A DNA stretch of 64,000 nt from an uncultured Pelagibacteraceae bacterium (GTDB lineage Bacteria > Pseudomonadota > Alphaproteobacteria > Pelagibacterales > Pelagibacteraceae). Position numbers and translations under genes: made by a program. This document shows, one piece after another, positions 9,552 through 18,760 of the stretch (positions are counted from its first letter, which is position 1; each line of letters begins with the position of its first letter). The stretch covers positions 1 through 64,000 of the forward strand of contig CABZSS010000001.1 in the NCBI GenBank assembly GCA_902528375.1, written 5' to 3'. Below the pieces are notes generated by a model. It searched no databases. It was given only the letters and a program-made list of their open reading frames with translations, and was not told the DNA's origin.

Positions 9552-9836
9552 ATGAAAAAAAAGGCTAAAATTTATAAACCAACAAAAAGCTCAATGCAAT
9601 CAGGTTTAATGAAGACTAAGGAATGGGTTTTGGAATATATTGTTCATAATGAGCAAATAAATCCATTAATGGGATGGCAAAGTTCATCAAATACATTGTC
9701 AGAGGTTAAAATGACCTTTGGTTCAAAAGATGATGCAATAGATTATGCTAAGAAAAACAAAATAAGTTATATAGTAGTTGAACCTAATAAAAGATCAATC
9801 GTCAAAAAATCTTACGCAGATAATTTCTTAAAATAG
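9552..9836 (+). CDS. NDUFS4-like complex I subunit (ETC complex I conserved region)
   Basis: This 94-residue protein matches the alphaproteobacterial homologue of the mitochondrial 18-kDa complex I subunit NDUFS4: AKIYKPTKSSMQSG, then WVLEY, LMGWQSS and the helix FGSKDDAIDYAKKN. It would be an accessory subunit of NADH dehydrogenase at the cytoplasmic arm. I chose the ATG at 9552 over an upstream GTG at 9504, which would put the N-terminus inside the tRNA gene. No Shine-Dalgarno sequence fits in the four bases after the tRNA. Its stop codon is immediately followed by the ATG of the SbmA-like gene. Confidence 0.88.
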   Translation: MKKKAKIYKPTKSSMQSGLMKTKEWVLEYIVHNEQINPLMGWQSSSNTLSEVKMTFGSKDDAIDYAKKNKISYIVVEPNKRSIVKKSYADNFLK

Positions 9837-10829
9837 ATGTTTAAATTCTTCACAAATAAAAAATGGTCAAACTGGAGTATTTTTGGGTCCTTACTAATCC
9901 TCGTTTCAACATGGTATCAAGTACAACTTGATGTTATGATTAATGAATGGTTTGGTGAATTTTACGACACTTTACAAAAAGCACTAACAACTCCTAATTC
10001 GGTTACTGAAAAAGAATTTATATCATATCTCCTAACATTTGCTAAAATTGCAGGTGTATGGATGGTAATTTCTGTTGCTACTGATTACTTTACAAGTCAT
10101 TGGACGTTTAGATGGAGAACAGCAATGGCTGATTATTATCACGAGAATTGGTCAAAGGCTAGATTGACTGAAGGTGCGTCTCAAAGAGTTCAAGAAGATA
10201 CTTTAAAATTTGCTAGAATAATGGAAGGGCTTGGTGTTGAATTATTGAGAAGTTTAATGACATTAATTGCTTTCTTGCCAATTCTTTGGGGTTTATCAAA
10301 ACAAATAACAATGCTTCCTTTTTTTGGAGAAGTTGACCATGCATTAGTTTGGGTGGCTATAATTTCTGCCCTAGGAGGAACAGTATTGCTGGCTGCTGTT
10401 GGCTTTAAATTACCTGGAATAGAATATGATATTCAAAGAGAAGAAGCTGCTTATCGAAAAGAATTAGTATTGGGTGAGGATAATAGCAAAAGAGCAGGAA
10501 TAAGAAATGTAGATTCATTGTATGGGAACGTTAGAAAGATACATTTTAAAATGTATTTCCATTATCTTTATTTTAACGCAGTTAAGTGGAGTTATCTCCA
10601 AGGTATGGTAATTGTCCCTTATTTGGCTTTAGCTCCTACGATCGTTACTGGTGCTATAACTCTTGGTTTTGTGCAGCAGATTGCGAGGGCATTCAACAAA
10701 GTAGAAAATTCATTACAATATTTAGTAAGAAGCTGGCCAATTATAGTTGAATTAATATCAGTTCAAAGAAGATTGTCTGAATTTGAAAGTAAATTAGAAA
10801 GAGCTTCATTGGAACAAGAAAAAATTTGA
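9837..10829 (+). CDS. SbmA/BacA-like peptide transporter
   Basis: The 330-residue integral membrane protein resembles SbmA/BacA: YQVQLDVMINEWFGEFYDTLQKAL near the start, the FRWRTAMADYYHENW segment and LPGIEYDIQREEAAYRKELV in the middle. These are proton-driven inner-membrane importers of peptides and peptide-like antibiotics that resemble ABC transmembrane domains but lack an ATPase domain; none is present here. It starts directly after the stop of the NDUFS4-like gene and its TGA overlaps the glpX ATG. Natural substrate cannot be told from sequence. Confidence 0.85.
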   Translation: MFKFFTNKKWSNWSIFGSLLILVSTWYQVQLDVMINEWFGEFYDTLQKALTTPNSVTEKEFISYLLTFAKIAGVWMVISVATDYFTSHWTFRWRTAMADYYHENWSKARLTEGASQRVQEDTLKFARIMEGLGVELLRSLMTLIAFLPILWGLSKQITMLPFFGEVDHALVWVAIISALGGTVLLAAVGFKLPGIEYDIQREEAAYRKELVLGEDNSKRAGIRNVDSLYGNVRKIHFKMYFHYLYFNAVKWSYLQGMVIVPYLALAPTIVTGAITLGFVQQIARAFNKVENSLQYLVRSWPIIVELISVQRRLSEFESKLERASLEQEKI

Positions 10830-11779
10830 TGGATATTGATAAAGTTTTTCAGAATCAATTAATAAAAATTACTCAAGAAGCAGCTATTTCAGTTTATCCT
10901 CACTTAGGAAAAAATAATAAAATCATTGCAGATAAAGCAGCAACCAATTCAATGAGAACTAACTTAAATAAAATGAATATCAAAGGGAATATTGTAATAG
11001 GTGAGGGTGAAATGGATGAAGCACCGATGTTATATATAGGAGAAAAAGTTGGTACTGAAAATGGACCTGAACTTGATATTGCTGTCGATCCTTTAGAAGG
11101 AACAAATTTTGCAGCAAAAAATTTACCTGGTGCCATCTCGGTAATCGCAATATCAAATAAGAATGACTTATTTAATGCTCCAGAGTCTTATATGGAAAAA
11201 ATTTCTTACCCTAAAGACATAGATCATAATGCAATCGATTTGGACTTTTCACTTAAAAAAAATTTATCTAATTTAGCCGACTCAAAAAATAAAAACTTTG
11301 AAAGTTTAAGAATTTGCGTTCTTGATAGACCAAGGCATCAGAAAATTATTGATGAAGCAAAATCTTTGAATATTGATGTCAAACTAATTTCAGATGGAGA
11401 CGTTTCTGGCGCATTATTAGTAACTGATGAAAAATATAATATTGATTTATTCTTAGGGATAGGTGGTGGACCAGAGGGAGTTTTGGCTGCTTCTGCTTTA
11501 GATACTTATGGCTGTGGCTTTCAAGGTAGATTTATATTTGATACAGAAGAATTAAAAAAAAGAGCCAATAAAATGGGAATTAATGATTTTGACAAGAAAT
11601 ATAAACTTGAAGAGATTGTTAAAGGAGACAGTTTGTTTTGCGCAACAGGTATTACAAAAAGTGACCTAGTGAATGGTGTAAAATTCAGAGACAATAAAAT
11701 GGTTCTAAATACTTTGATAACTCACAAAAGTCAAAATATGAAAAAAATTGTAACTGGAGAAATAGATATAAAAAAATGA
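10829..11779 (+). CDS. glpX: Fructose-1,6-bisphosphatase class II
   Basis: GlpX hydrolyses fructose 1,6-bisphosphate in gluconeogenesis. The 316-residue protein has the metal-binding motifs GEGEMDEAPMLYIGE and DPLEGTN and the substrate segment DGDVSGAL typical of class II enzymes. The ATG at 10829 forms a TGATG junction with the preceding gene; a TTG three bases earlier is possible but not needed. It overlaps recJ by four bases. Sedoheptulose-bisphosphatase side activity, known in some GlpX proteins, cannot be excluded. Confidence 0.95.
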   Translation: MDIDKVFQNQLIKITQEAAISVYPHLGKNNKIIADKAATNSMRTNLNKMNIKGNIVIGEGEMDEAPMLYIGEKVGTENGPELDIAVDPLEGTNFAAKNLPGAISVIAISNKNDLFNAPESYMEKISYPKDIDHNAIDLDFSLKKNLSNLADSKNKNFESLRICVLDRPRHQKIIDEAKSLNIDVKLISDGDVSGALLVTDEKYNIDLFLGIGGGPEGVLAASALDTYGCGFQGRFIFDTEELKKRANKMGINDFDKKYKLEEIVKGDSLFCATGITKSDLVNGVKFRDNKMVLNTLITHKSQNMKKIVTGEIDIKK

Positions 11780-13461
11780 TATCTGTTTCCGGTAAAGAGT
11801 GGAAAGAATACAAAACACCTAAACGTTTAATAGATAAATATTCAAGCGATTTTGATATTTCAGAAAATTTATCTAAATTCTATTTATCACGCAATTTCAA
11901 TAAAGAAGATATTTTGATTAAAGAAATTACTGATAATCATCTAAATATCTTTTCTAAGAATAAAGACTTTTTATCTGCCTCTGAAATGATAGTTGATATC
12001 ATAAAGAATAAAAAAAAAACTTTAATATTTGGTGATTATGATGTGGATGGAATTTCTTCAATTACAATTCTTTCAAGCTTCTTTAAATATTTAAATCATC
12101 CGTTCAAATATGTAATTCCGGATAGATTTATAGATGGTTATGGTCCAAATATAAGATTATTAGAACAAAATTTAGAGAAAGAAATAGATAATATAATTTT
12201 TTTAGATTGTGGATCAAATTGTCATGATGTTATTAATCATTTAAAGACGAAAAAAATTAAAACCATCATAGTAGATCATCATATTATAAATAATTTAGAT
12301 ATACCAAAATCAGATATTTTAATAAATCCTGTAAAAAATAATCAAAAAAAAATTGACAACAATGTTTGTGCTGCAACTTTAACTTTTTTCTTAATAGATA
12401 TTATAAATAAAAAATTAGATTCTAAATTTATATTAAAAGATTATTTGATTTATTGTTTAATATCCACCATTTGTGATGTAATGCCCTTAAAGGGTTTTAA
12501 TAGAAAAATGTTAGTAATTGGTTTTAGAAACCTAATAGTTAAAAATAAAGGATTAAAAAAACTAATTAGCAATAATCTAAAAAAAAAAATAACCTACCAA
12601 GATATTGGATTTAATATAGGGCCATTAATAAATTCTTCCGGTAGAGTTGCTAAAGCTAATGATGTGGTTGAATTATTTCTTTCTCAAAATGATGACAAAA
12701 TTGATAAGATATTAAATAAGATGAGCACTCATAACGTAACAAGAAAAAAAATTGAACAAGAGAACTTGGATTTAATAGATTTTAAAAAATATAATAGTAA
12801 AAATGTAATATTTATTTACAATAAAAAATTTCACGAAGGTGTGATAGGTATACTTGCAGCAAAATTATCAAAGATTTTCAACAAACCATGTTTTATAATG
12901 ACCGAGTCTCATAACTTATTAAAATGCTCAATAAGATCAGCAAATAATGTGAAAATTAACAAGACTATTAATAAACTTATTGCTAATAAATTGATAATCT
13001 CTGGAGGTGGTCACGATGAGGCTGGCGGCTTTTCAGCCAGGAAAGAATATCTTTCTTATATACAAGAATTTTTAAACAATGAATATAGAACTTTTAAAAA
13101 AAGAAGCTATTCATATTTTGACGCTTTTACAATTTTCCCAAAAAAAAATAGTTCTATAGTTAATGATTTAAAGTCTCTAGAACCATTTGGAAAGGACAAT
13201 CCTGAACCTATTTTCTATTTTCGAAATATAAAATCTATTAAATCTAAAATTATTAATAATAGACATGTTCAAAATATTTTAAAAAATAAAGGTGGAAGGT
13301 CTATAAAAAGTCTGAGTTTTGACTGCGTCAATTCTGAACTTGGTAACTATTTATTAAATTTCAAAAAAGAATTTGATTTACTTGCTTGTATAGTTGAAAA
13401 TAATTGGAATAATAAAAAAGAATTGGAATTAAGAGTTATTGATATAATTCCAAAGACATAA
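11776..13461 (+). CDS. recJ: Single-stranded-DNA exonuclease RecJ
   Basis: RecJ degrades single-stranded DNA 5' to 3' in recombinational and mismatch repair. The 561-residue protein has the DHH-family motifs in order: DYDVDGISS (about residue 84), the Asp in FLDCGSN, VDHH (about 165), then the DHHA1 domain with SGGGHDEAGGFSA near residue 415 and an OB-like C-terminus. Length is normal for alphaproteobacteria. It overlaps glpX by four bases and is followed 42 bases later by tRNA-Glu. Confidence 0.95.
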   Translation: MISVSGKEWKEYKTPKRLIDKYSSDFDISENLSKFYLSRNFNKEDILIKEITDNHLNIFSKNKDFLSASEMIVDIIKNKKKTLIFGDYDVDGISSITILSSFFKYLNHPFKYVIPDRFIDGYGPNIRLLEQNLEKEIDNIIFLDCGSNCHDVINHLKTKKIKTIIVDHHIINNLDIPKSDILINPVKNNQKKIDNNVCAATLTFFLIDIINKKLDSKFILKDYLIYCLISTICDVMPLKGFNRKMLVIGFRNLIVKNKGLKKLISNNLKKKITYQDIGFNIGPLINSSGRVAKANDVVELFLSQNDDKIDKILNKMSTHNVTRKKIEQENLDLIDFKKYNSKNVIFIYNKKFHEGVIGILAAKLSKIFNKPCFIMTESHNLLKCSIRSANNVKINKTINKLIANKLIISGGGHDEAGGFSARKEYLSYIQEFLNNEYRTFKKRSYSYFDAFTIFPKKNSSIVNDLKSLEPFGKDNPEPIFYFRNIKSIKSKIINNRHVQNILKNKGGRSIKSLSFDCVNSELGNYLLNFKKEFDLLACIVENNWNNKKELELRVIDIIPKT

Positions 13462-13503
13462 AACTTGATTAATTTTTTTTTTACTTTAAAAGAAGAGAAA
13501 TTT

Positions 13504-13578
13504 GGTCCCTTCGTCTATCGGTTAGGACACATGGTTTTCATCCATGAAAGAGGGGTTCGATTCCCCTAGGGACCGCCA
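13504..13578 (+). tRNA. tRNA-Glu (anticodon TTC)
   Basis: The 75-base cloverleaf has acceptor stem GGTCCCT/AGGGACC, anticodon stem CATGG/CCATG around TTTTCAT (anticodon TTC), T arm GAGGGGTTCGATTCCCCT, and an encoded GCCA end. The GIY-YIG gene starts two bases after the terminal A. This is the left edge of the glycan block, but no second copy of the tRNA 3' end was seen near the recombinase. Confidence 0.97.
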
Positions 13579-13580
13579 TA

Positions 13581-13865
13581 ATGAAATATTTTGTATATTT
13601 ACTAGTGTCAAAAAAAAATAGTAAGAGTTTTTCTTACGTTGGAATGACTAAAGATCTAAATAAAAGGATCACTCTTCATAACTCTTCTAAAGGAGCTAAA
13701 TATACTAGGGGAAAAAAATGGCTTTTAGCTTATAAAAAATCTTACAATTCTAAATCAAAAGCCTTAAAAGAGGAATATAGTCTCAAAAAAGACAAAAAAA
13801 AAAGGGAGAAAATTAAATTAAACTTTAATTTAAAATATGAGAATTTCAATTCTTTTGCCATATAA
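13581..13865 (+). CDS. GIY-YIG domain protein (UPF0213/YhbQ-like)
   Basis: The 94-residue protein is essentially one GIY-YIG nuclease domain: FVYLL and SYVGMT (residues 18-23) replace the name-giving GIY and YIG strands, followed by Arg29, His33-Asn34 and a Glu in the KALKEEY helix. Such stand-alone domains (UPF0213) are presumed structure-specific nucleases with unclear cellular role. The ATG lies two bases after tRNA-Glu, with no Shine-Dalgarno sequence outside the tRNA. The 3' end overlaps the next gene by 29 bases. A homing-endonuclease origin is possible, but no intron or intein is present. Confidence 0.85.
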   Translation: MKYFVYLLVSKKNSKSFSYVGMTKDLNKRITLHNSSKGAKYTRGKKWLLAYKKSYNSKSKALKEEYSLKKDKKKREKIKLNFNLKYENFNSFAI

Positions 13866-15948
13866 AGAAAACTTTTCACCCTTGTATCCTGGAGCTGTTT
13901 CTTTGTTTATTAATTCTATGAATAAGTTAAGTATTTATAAAAAAGAAATTACCGTATACGGTTCGACAGATCTAAAAGAAAAGTTCTCTGAAAATTATAT
14001 TAATATTCAATTAAAAAAAAGTTTTTTAAAAAGTCAAACACGTGATTATGTTAATAAATTTGTTGAATTACACAAAAATCAAAATACTGATATAATTGAG
14101 ATTCACAATAGACCTAATTATGTTGTTTTTTTAAAATCTTTGAACTCAAAAAAAGTTTTATATTTTCACAATGATCCTATATCGATGATAGGTTCTAAAT
14201 CAGCATTTGAAAGAAAAGAATTAATTAGAAGTTGTGCTAAAATTATTTTTAATAGTGAGTGGTCCAAAAAACAGTTTTTGAAAAAGCTTGATAAATTTTA
14301 CCATAAATCTGAAAAACTAGAAGTAATTCACCAATCAATTAATAAAGAAGAAGTTGATATTAATAAAAAAGAAAAATTAATCACTTTTGTAGGAAAACTA
14401 AATTCGGCAAAAGGTTATGATTTATTTGGCAGATCTATTTTAAGAATATTAGACAAACATAGAGATTGGAAATCTATAGTAATTGGAGATGAACCAAGGG
14501 AAAGGCTAATTTTTGATCACAAAAATCTTAAAGTTTTGGGCTTCCAGAATCATACAAAAGTTTTAAATATTTTTAAGAAAACAAGTATTGCAGTAGCTTG
14601 TTCCAGATGGGAAGAACCTTTTGGTAGAACAAGTTTAGAAGCATCAAGCCGGGGTTGCGCAGTTATAGTTTCAAACAGGGGTGGTTTACCAGAAACAATA
14701 ACAAATGGTATTATTGTTAGAAATTTGAATGTTAAAAACCTGTATAATGCCATTAATAAATTAATTAAGAACACTAAACAAAGAAAAAATTTACAGAAAT
14801 CTTCTTTAAAAAACTTTTACTTAACTGATGAATATATTTGTAACAAAATAGATATTTACCGAGAAAACATAGTAAGCCGTAAAATAAATTTAAATGGTAC
14901 TTTAAATCTTGATAAATTAAAAATTTTACATGTAACTAATTTTAATGAAAGACATAATGGAAGATTATTTTACAATACAGGAAAAAGGATTAATAATGGG
15001 CTTATAAGATTAAATCATAGCGTTTTGGAATTTAGTGATAGAGATATAGTTAGTTATTACAGAAGTTTAAATGATATCAACGGCTCCAAAAGATTAAATA
15101 AAAAATTAATTGAGGTAATAAGTAACTATGTTCCAGATATAATTATCCTTGGTCATGCTGATTTAATAAAAAAAGAAACTTTAAATTTCATTAAAAAAAA
15201 TTATCCTCATATAAAAATGTGTCAGTGGTTTTTAGATAGAATGGATACACAGTGGTTAAGTAATAAAAAAAGATTTTTAGATAAAATTGATATGATGGAT
15301 GCAAGTTTTTGTACGACAGAACCTAAATCACTCAATATACCATCTGAGTATGAGGTTTTTTATATACCAAATCCTGTAGATGAGTCCTTTGAGAAATTAG
15401 AGAATTATAAAAATAAAAATTTCAATAATGACGTTTTTTTTGCAATGAGCCATGGGGTTCATAGAGGCGTGCTCAAAAAAGGTAAGTTTGATCAAAGGGA
15501 AAATTTTATAAATAAATTAATATCTGTGACTCCAAATATTAGATTTGATTTATATGGAATGAATGGAGTCCAACCAGTTTGGGCAGATAATTATTTATAT
15601 GCAATATCACAATCAAAAATAGGTTTAAACTTAAGTCAGGGTAAACCAGCACAGTTTTATTCTAGTGATAGATTTGCTCAACTAATTGGTAACGGTTTGT
15701 TAGTTATGGTGGACGAAAAAACAAAAATTGGAAACTTTTTTAACAAAGATGAAATTGTCCTTTATAAAAATGTTAATGATTTATCATCAAAAATAATAAA
15801 ATACAGTAATGATAATAAGTTAAGATGTAAAATTGCAAAAAAAGGTAGAGATAAATACTTCAAATATTTTAATTCTACAATTGTAGCTGATTTTATAGTA
15901 AACAAAACCATTGGAACAAAGAGAAGATTTTTTTGGGAAAATGTTTAA
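13837..15948 (+). CDS. Two-domain glycosyltransferase (GT4 fused to CgeB-like)
   Basis: The 703-residue protein joins two glycosyltransferase units. Residues 1-350 form a GT-B fold of the GT4 family: ILLPYKE start, FVGKLNSAKGYD, and the donor-site motif RWEEPFGRTSLEASSRG (about 257-273). Residues 365-700 resemble CgeB/Glyco_trans_1_2 proteins: GHADLIKK, WFLDRMDTQW, IPNPVD, LNLSQGKPAQFYSSDRFAQLIGNG. It probably adds two sugars of a surface polymer from the cytoplasmic face. It overlaps the GIY-YIG gene by 29 bases and abuts the GT2 gene. Sugar specificity is unknown. Confidence 0.82.
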   Translation: MRISILLPYKENFSPLYPGAVSLFINSMNKLSIYKKEITVYGSTDLKEKFSENYINIQLKKSFLKSQTRDYVNKFVELHKNQNTDIIEIHNRPNYVVFLKSLNSKKVLYFHNDPISMIGSKSAFERKELIRSCAKIIFNSEWSKKQFLKKLDKFYHKSEKLEVIHQSINKEEVDINKKEKLITFVGKLNSAKGYDLFGRSILRILDKHRDWKSIVIGDEPRERLIFDHKNLKVLGFQNHTKVLNIFKKTSIAVACSRWEEPFGRTSLEASSRGCAVIVSNRGGLPETITNGIIVRNLNVKNLYNAINKLIKNTKQRKNLQKSSLKNFYLTDEYICNKIDIYRENIVSRKINLNGTLNLDKLKILHVTNFNERHNGRLFYNTGKRINNGLIRLNHSVLEFSDRDIVSYYRSLNDINGSKRLNKKLIEVISNYVPDIIILGHADLIKKETLNFIKKNYPHIKMCQWFLDRMDTQWLSNKKRFLDKIDMMDASFCTTEPKSLNIPSEYEVFYIPNPVDESFEKLENYKNKNFNNDVFFAMSHGVHRGVLKKGKFDQRENFINKLISVTPNIRFDLYGMNGVQPVWADNYLYAISQSKIGLNLSQGKPAQFYSSDRFAQLIGNGLLVMVDEKTKIGNFFNKDEIVLYKNVNDLSSKIIKYSNDNKLRCKIAKKGRDKYFKYFNSTIVADFIVNKTIGTKRRFFWENV

Positions 15949-16818
15949 ATGTTTTCGATAATTATCCCTACATTTAATAATTTAGATTATCTAAAATTAT
16001 GTATTAAAAGCATTCGACAAAATTCAAAATATACACATCAAATAATTCCTCATGTAAATATTGGCGAAGATGGAACATGTGATTTTTTGCTAGGTGAGAA
16101 TATTGATTTTACTTTTACAAAATACAATTCTGGAATTTGTGAAGGAATGAATACAGCATCAAAAAAGTCGAAATTTGAATATATATTATACTCGCATGAC
16201 GACTTTTACTTTTGTCCGGGTTGGGATGAAGTTTTAAAAAATGAAGTTGATGCTATTGGCCACAATAACTTTTATTTATCTGGAGTTATGATGAATAATG
16301 GGCCAATCAGATTTAATGCTGGATCAGATATTAAAAGCTTTGATGAAAATAAAGTTTTAAATGAATACCAAAATTACAATCATTATGATTTTCAGGGATC
16401 GACATGGGCACCGCATCTTTTGCATAGAGACTTATGGGAAAAGGTAGGGGGGTTTAGCGAGGAATTCTTTCCTGGTACTGGTTCAGATCCTGATTTAAAC
16501 ATGAAGTTATGGAAAGAAGGAGTAAGAGTATTTAAAGGAGTTAATAATTGTAAAGTTTATCATTTTGGTTCAATAGTCACACGAAAATATAAAAATCATC
16601 CAACAATTATCACTGAATCAGGCAGCAAAGGTGGAAAAATTTTTCTTTTAAAATGGGGTATAACAATTAAATTTTTTAAAAAATTTTATTTAAGATCTGA
16701 CCAAAAATATGAGGGACCTCTAAATAAACCAGTTAAAAATTTTAACTTTTTTATTAAACTTATGTTATGTAAATTAAATTATATATATCTTAAGTTAACT
16801 AATAATTTAAAAAAATGA
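15949..16818 (+). CDS. Family 2 glycosyltransferase
   Basis: The 289-residue protein has the GT-A nucleotide-binding start FSIIIPTFNNLDYLKLCI and an SHDD metal-binding motif (about residue 83, YSHDDFYF), followed by the acceptor-side segment DPDLNMKLW. GT2 enzymes transfer a sugar from a nucleotide donor. The ATG directly follows the stop of the two-domain glycosyltransferase, and the 3' end overlaps the DUF4422 gene as ATGA. No transmembrane segment is evident. Donor and acceptor cannot be read from the sequence. Confidence 0.88.
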   Translation: MFSIIIPTFNNLDYLKLCIKSIRQNSKYTHQIIPHVNIGEDGTCDFLLGENIDFTFTKYNSGICEGMNTASKKSKFEYILYSHDDFYFCPGWDEVLKNEVDAIGHNNFYLSGVMMNNGPIRFNAGSDIKSFDENKVLNEYQNYNHYDFQGSTWAPHLLHRDLWEKVGGFSEEFFPGTGSDPDLNMKLWKEGVRVFKGVNNCKVYHFGSIVTRKYKNHPTIITESGSKGGKIFLLKWGITIKFFKKFYLRSDQKYEGPLNKPVKNFNFFIKLMLCKLNYIYLKLTNNLKK

Positions 16819-17624
16819 GCGATTTATATATCTACTGCATGACATCAAAAAAATATAATCTTTTTAAATATTTACCATCTAATATAATTCCTTTAGGACT
16901 TGGGGATAATCTTTATCCCAAAGATTTTTTGAATGAAAAAATAGGTATAAATATTTCAAAACATAATAAATATCTCGCAGAAATGACTGGAATATATTGG
17001 GTTTACAAAAACAAAATAAACAAATTTAAAAATGATGATTGGATTGGGTTTTGTCATTATAGAAGATTTTGGCTTGATGATTTTTATAATCAAAATCACA
17101 ATATAAAATCATCCTTGTATTCGAAATTACTTACAGATAATGGAAAATTTAAAATAACTGATGTTATACTTGCCCAGCCAACAAAACTTAAGAGAGAAAC
17201 AATCATGGATCATTTCATCAATAATCATGGTGACAAAATGATTTTTGAAGCAATAAACATTTTAGATGAACAAACTGCGAAAGATTTTAAAAATTATCTT
17301 AATAATAGAGAATTTAGTTGTTGCAACATGTTTATCACAAAGCCGAAAATTCTAATAGATTATTGCGAATTTGTTTTTCCATATTTACTCAAGATACTTA
17401 AATATTGCGAAGATAATAATCTATGTACTGGCAAAAATACCAAGTTACCAGCTTATTTTATTGAGAGATTTACTTCTTTTTGGTTTCATAAAAATGCAAA
17501 TGTTAGTTATTTGTCATATGCTCAATTAAATAATTTTTTTGCTTCTGATTTTTTAAATAAATTTATAAATACATTTAAATTACCTGGAACTTTTATGTTT
17601 TATCCGACAGTTTTAGATATATAG
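16815..17624 (+). CDS. DUF4422 glycosyltransferase-like protein
   Basis: The 269-residue protein has the DUF4422 hallmarks: IGLNISKHNKYLAEMTGIYWVYKN-like segment (residues 53-74, ending in YWVYKN) and WIGFCHYRRFWL (about 80-91). DUF4422 proteins occur in capsule and O-antigen clusters and some are galactofuranosyltransferases or related enzymes; that association is from family knowledge. The gene directly downstream encodes UDP-galactopyranose mutase, the source of UDP-galactofuranose, which fits such a role. Start overlaps the GT2 stop (ATGA). The spacing to glf is eight bases. Confidence 0.78.
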   Translation: MSDLYIYCMTSKKYNLFKYLPSNIIPLGLGDNLYPKDFLNEKIGINISKHNKYLAEMTGIYWVYKNKINKFKNDDWIGFCHYRRFWLDDFYNQNHNIKSSLYSKLLTDNGKFKITDVILAQPTKLKRETIMDHFINNHGDKMIFEAINILDEQTAKDFKNYLNNREFSCCNMFITKPKILIDYCEFVFPYLLKILKYCEDNNLCTGKNTKLPAYFIERFTSFWFHKNANVSYLSYAQLNNFFASDFLNKFINTFKLPGTFMFYPTVLDI

Positions 17625-17632
17625 TATGAGAA

Positions 17633-18760
17633 ATGATTGAATCTGATGTGATTATTGTTGGCGGAGGGCCTGTAGGATGTGTTTTAGCTAATAAGTTATC
17701 AAATGAATTGAATTTAAAATGCTTGATAATTGAAAAAAGAAACCATATTGCTGGGAATTGTTACGATGAATACAATAAAAAAGGACTATTATACCACAAA
17801 TATGGTCCTCATTATTTAAGATTTAAAAATCGAAAGACTCTAAATTATTTATCTAAATTTACAAAATGGATATCTGGAGAATATATAGTCAAATCATATG
17901 TAAATAAAAAATTATACCCTATACCAATTAATCTCGAAACTTTGGAAATGTTTTTTAACAGAAAATTTAATTCAAAAAAAGATGTTTTAGATTTCTTGGA
18001 TAAAAAAAGAATAAAACTAAAAAAAATTAAAAACGCAGAGGATTTTATTCTATCAAAGTTAGGTAAAGAAATTTATGAGAATTTTTATAAAAACTACACG
18101 ATTAAACAATGGGGCATACATCCTAGAAATCTATCTAAAACCATAACGGGAAGACTTCCCATTAGAATAAATCGTAATCCATACTATGTTAAGGAAAAAT
18201 TGAGATTAATGCCCAAAAAAGGTTTTACTGAAATGTTTAAAAAGATGATTAATAATAAAAACATTACAGTTAAATTAAATACTGATTTTAATAAAATTAA
18301 AAAAGATTTACGATATAAGCATTTCCTCATTTATACCGGAGAACCAGATAGGTATTTTAATTATAAGTATGGAAAGTTAAACTGGAGATCTTTAATTTTT
18401 AAATTTAAGAACCATAAAAAGAAACTTTTACAAAAATGTGTTCAATATAATTATCCCAATGATCATAAGTACACCAGAACTGTTGAAATAAAACATGTGA
18501 CTAAGCAAAAAAGCAACTATACAGTGATTTCAAAGGAATACCCAACCAACAAAGGTGATCCTTATTATCCAATAATAAATGATAAGAACTTAAGATTATT
18601 CAAAAAATATGAAAATTTGATGAATAAAGAGGCTAAGAATAATATTTTTTTTGAGGGTAGGTTAGCCAGATACACATATTACAATACCGACGAAGTGATC
18701 GAAAGAGCTCTAGATCTATATTTAAATTTAAAAAAAAAATTCAAAAAGATTAAAAATTAA
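17633..18760 (+). CDS. glf: UDP-galactopyranose mutase
   Basis: Glf interconverts UDP-galactopyranose and UDP-galactofuranose using reduced FAD. The 375-residue protein starts with the dinucleotide-binding motif VIIVGGGPVG (about residues 6-15), then EKRNHIAGNCYDE and KYGPHYLRF, all characteristic of the enzyme, and has the YTIKQWG segment of the active site. Length is normal. It ends the plus-strand glycan operon; its stop codon overlaps that of the convergent GT2 gene in a TTAA palindrome. A role in a galactofuranose-containing polymer is inferred. Confidence 0.92.
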   Translation: MIESDVIIVGGGPVGCVLANKLSNELNLKCLIIEKRNHIAGNCYDEYNKKGLLYHKYGPHYLRFKNRKTLNYLSKFTKWISGEYIVKSYVNKKLYPIPINLETLEMFFNRKFNSKKDVLDFLDKKRIKLKKIKNAEDFILSKLGKEIYENFYKNYTIKQWGIHPRNLSKTITGRLPIRINRNPYYVKEKLRLMPKKGFTEMFKKMINNKNITVKLNTDFNKIKKDLRYKHFLIYTGEPDRYFNYKYGKLNWRSLIFKFKNHKKKLLQKCVQYNYPNDHKYTRTVEIKHVTKQKSNYTVISKEYPTNKGDPYYPIINDKNLRLFKKYENLMNKEAKNNIFFEGRLARYTYYNTDEVIERALDLYLNLKKKFKKIKN

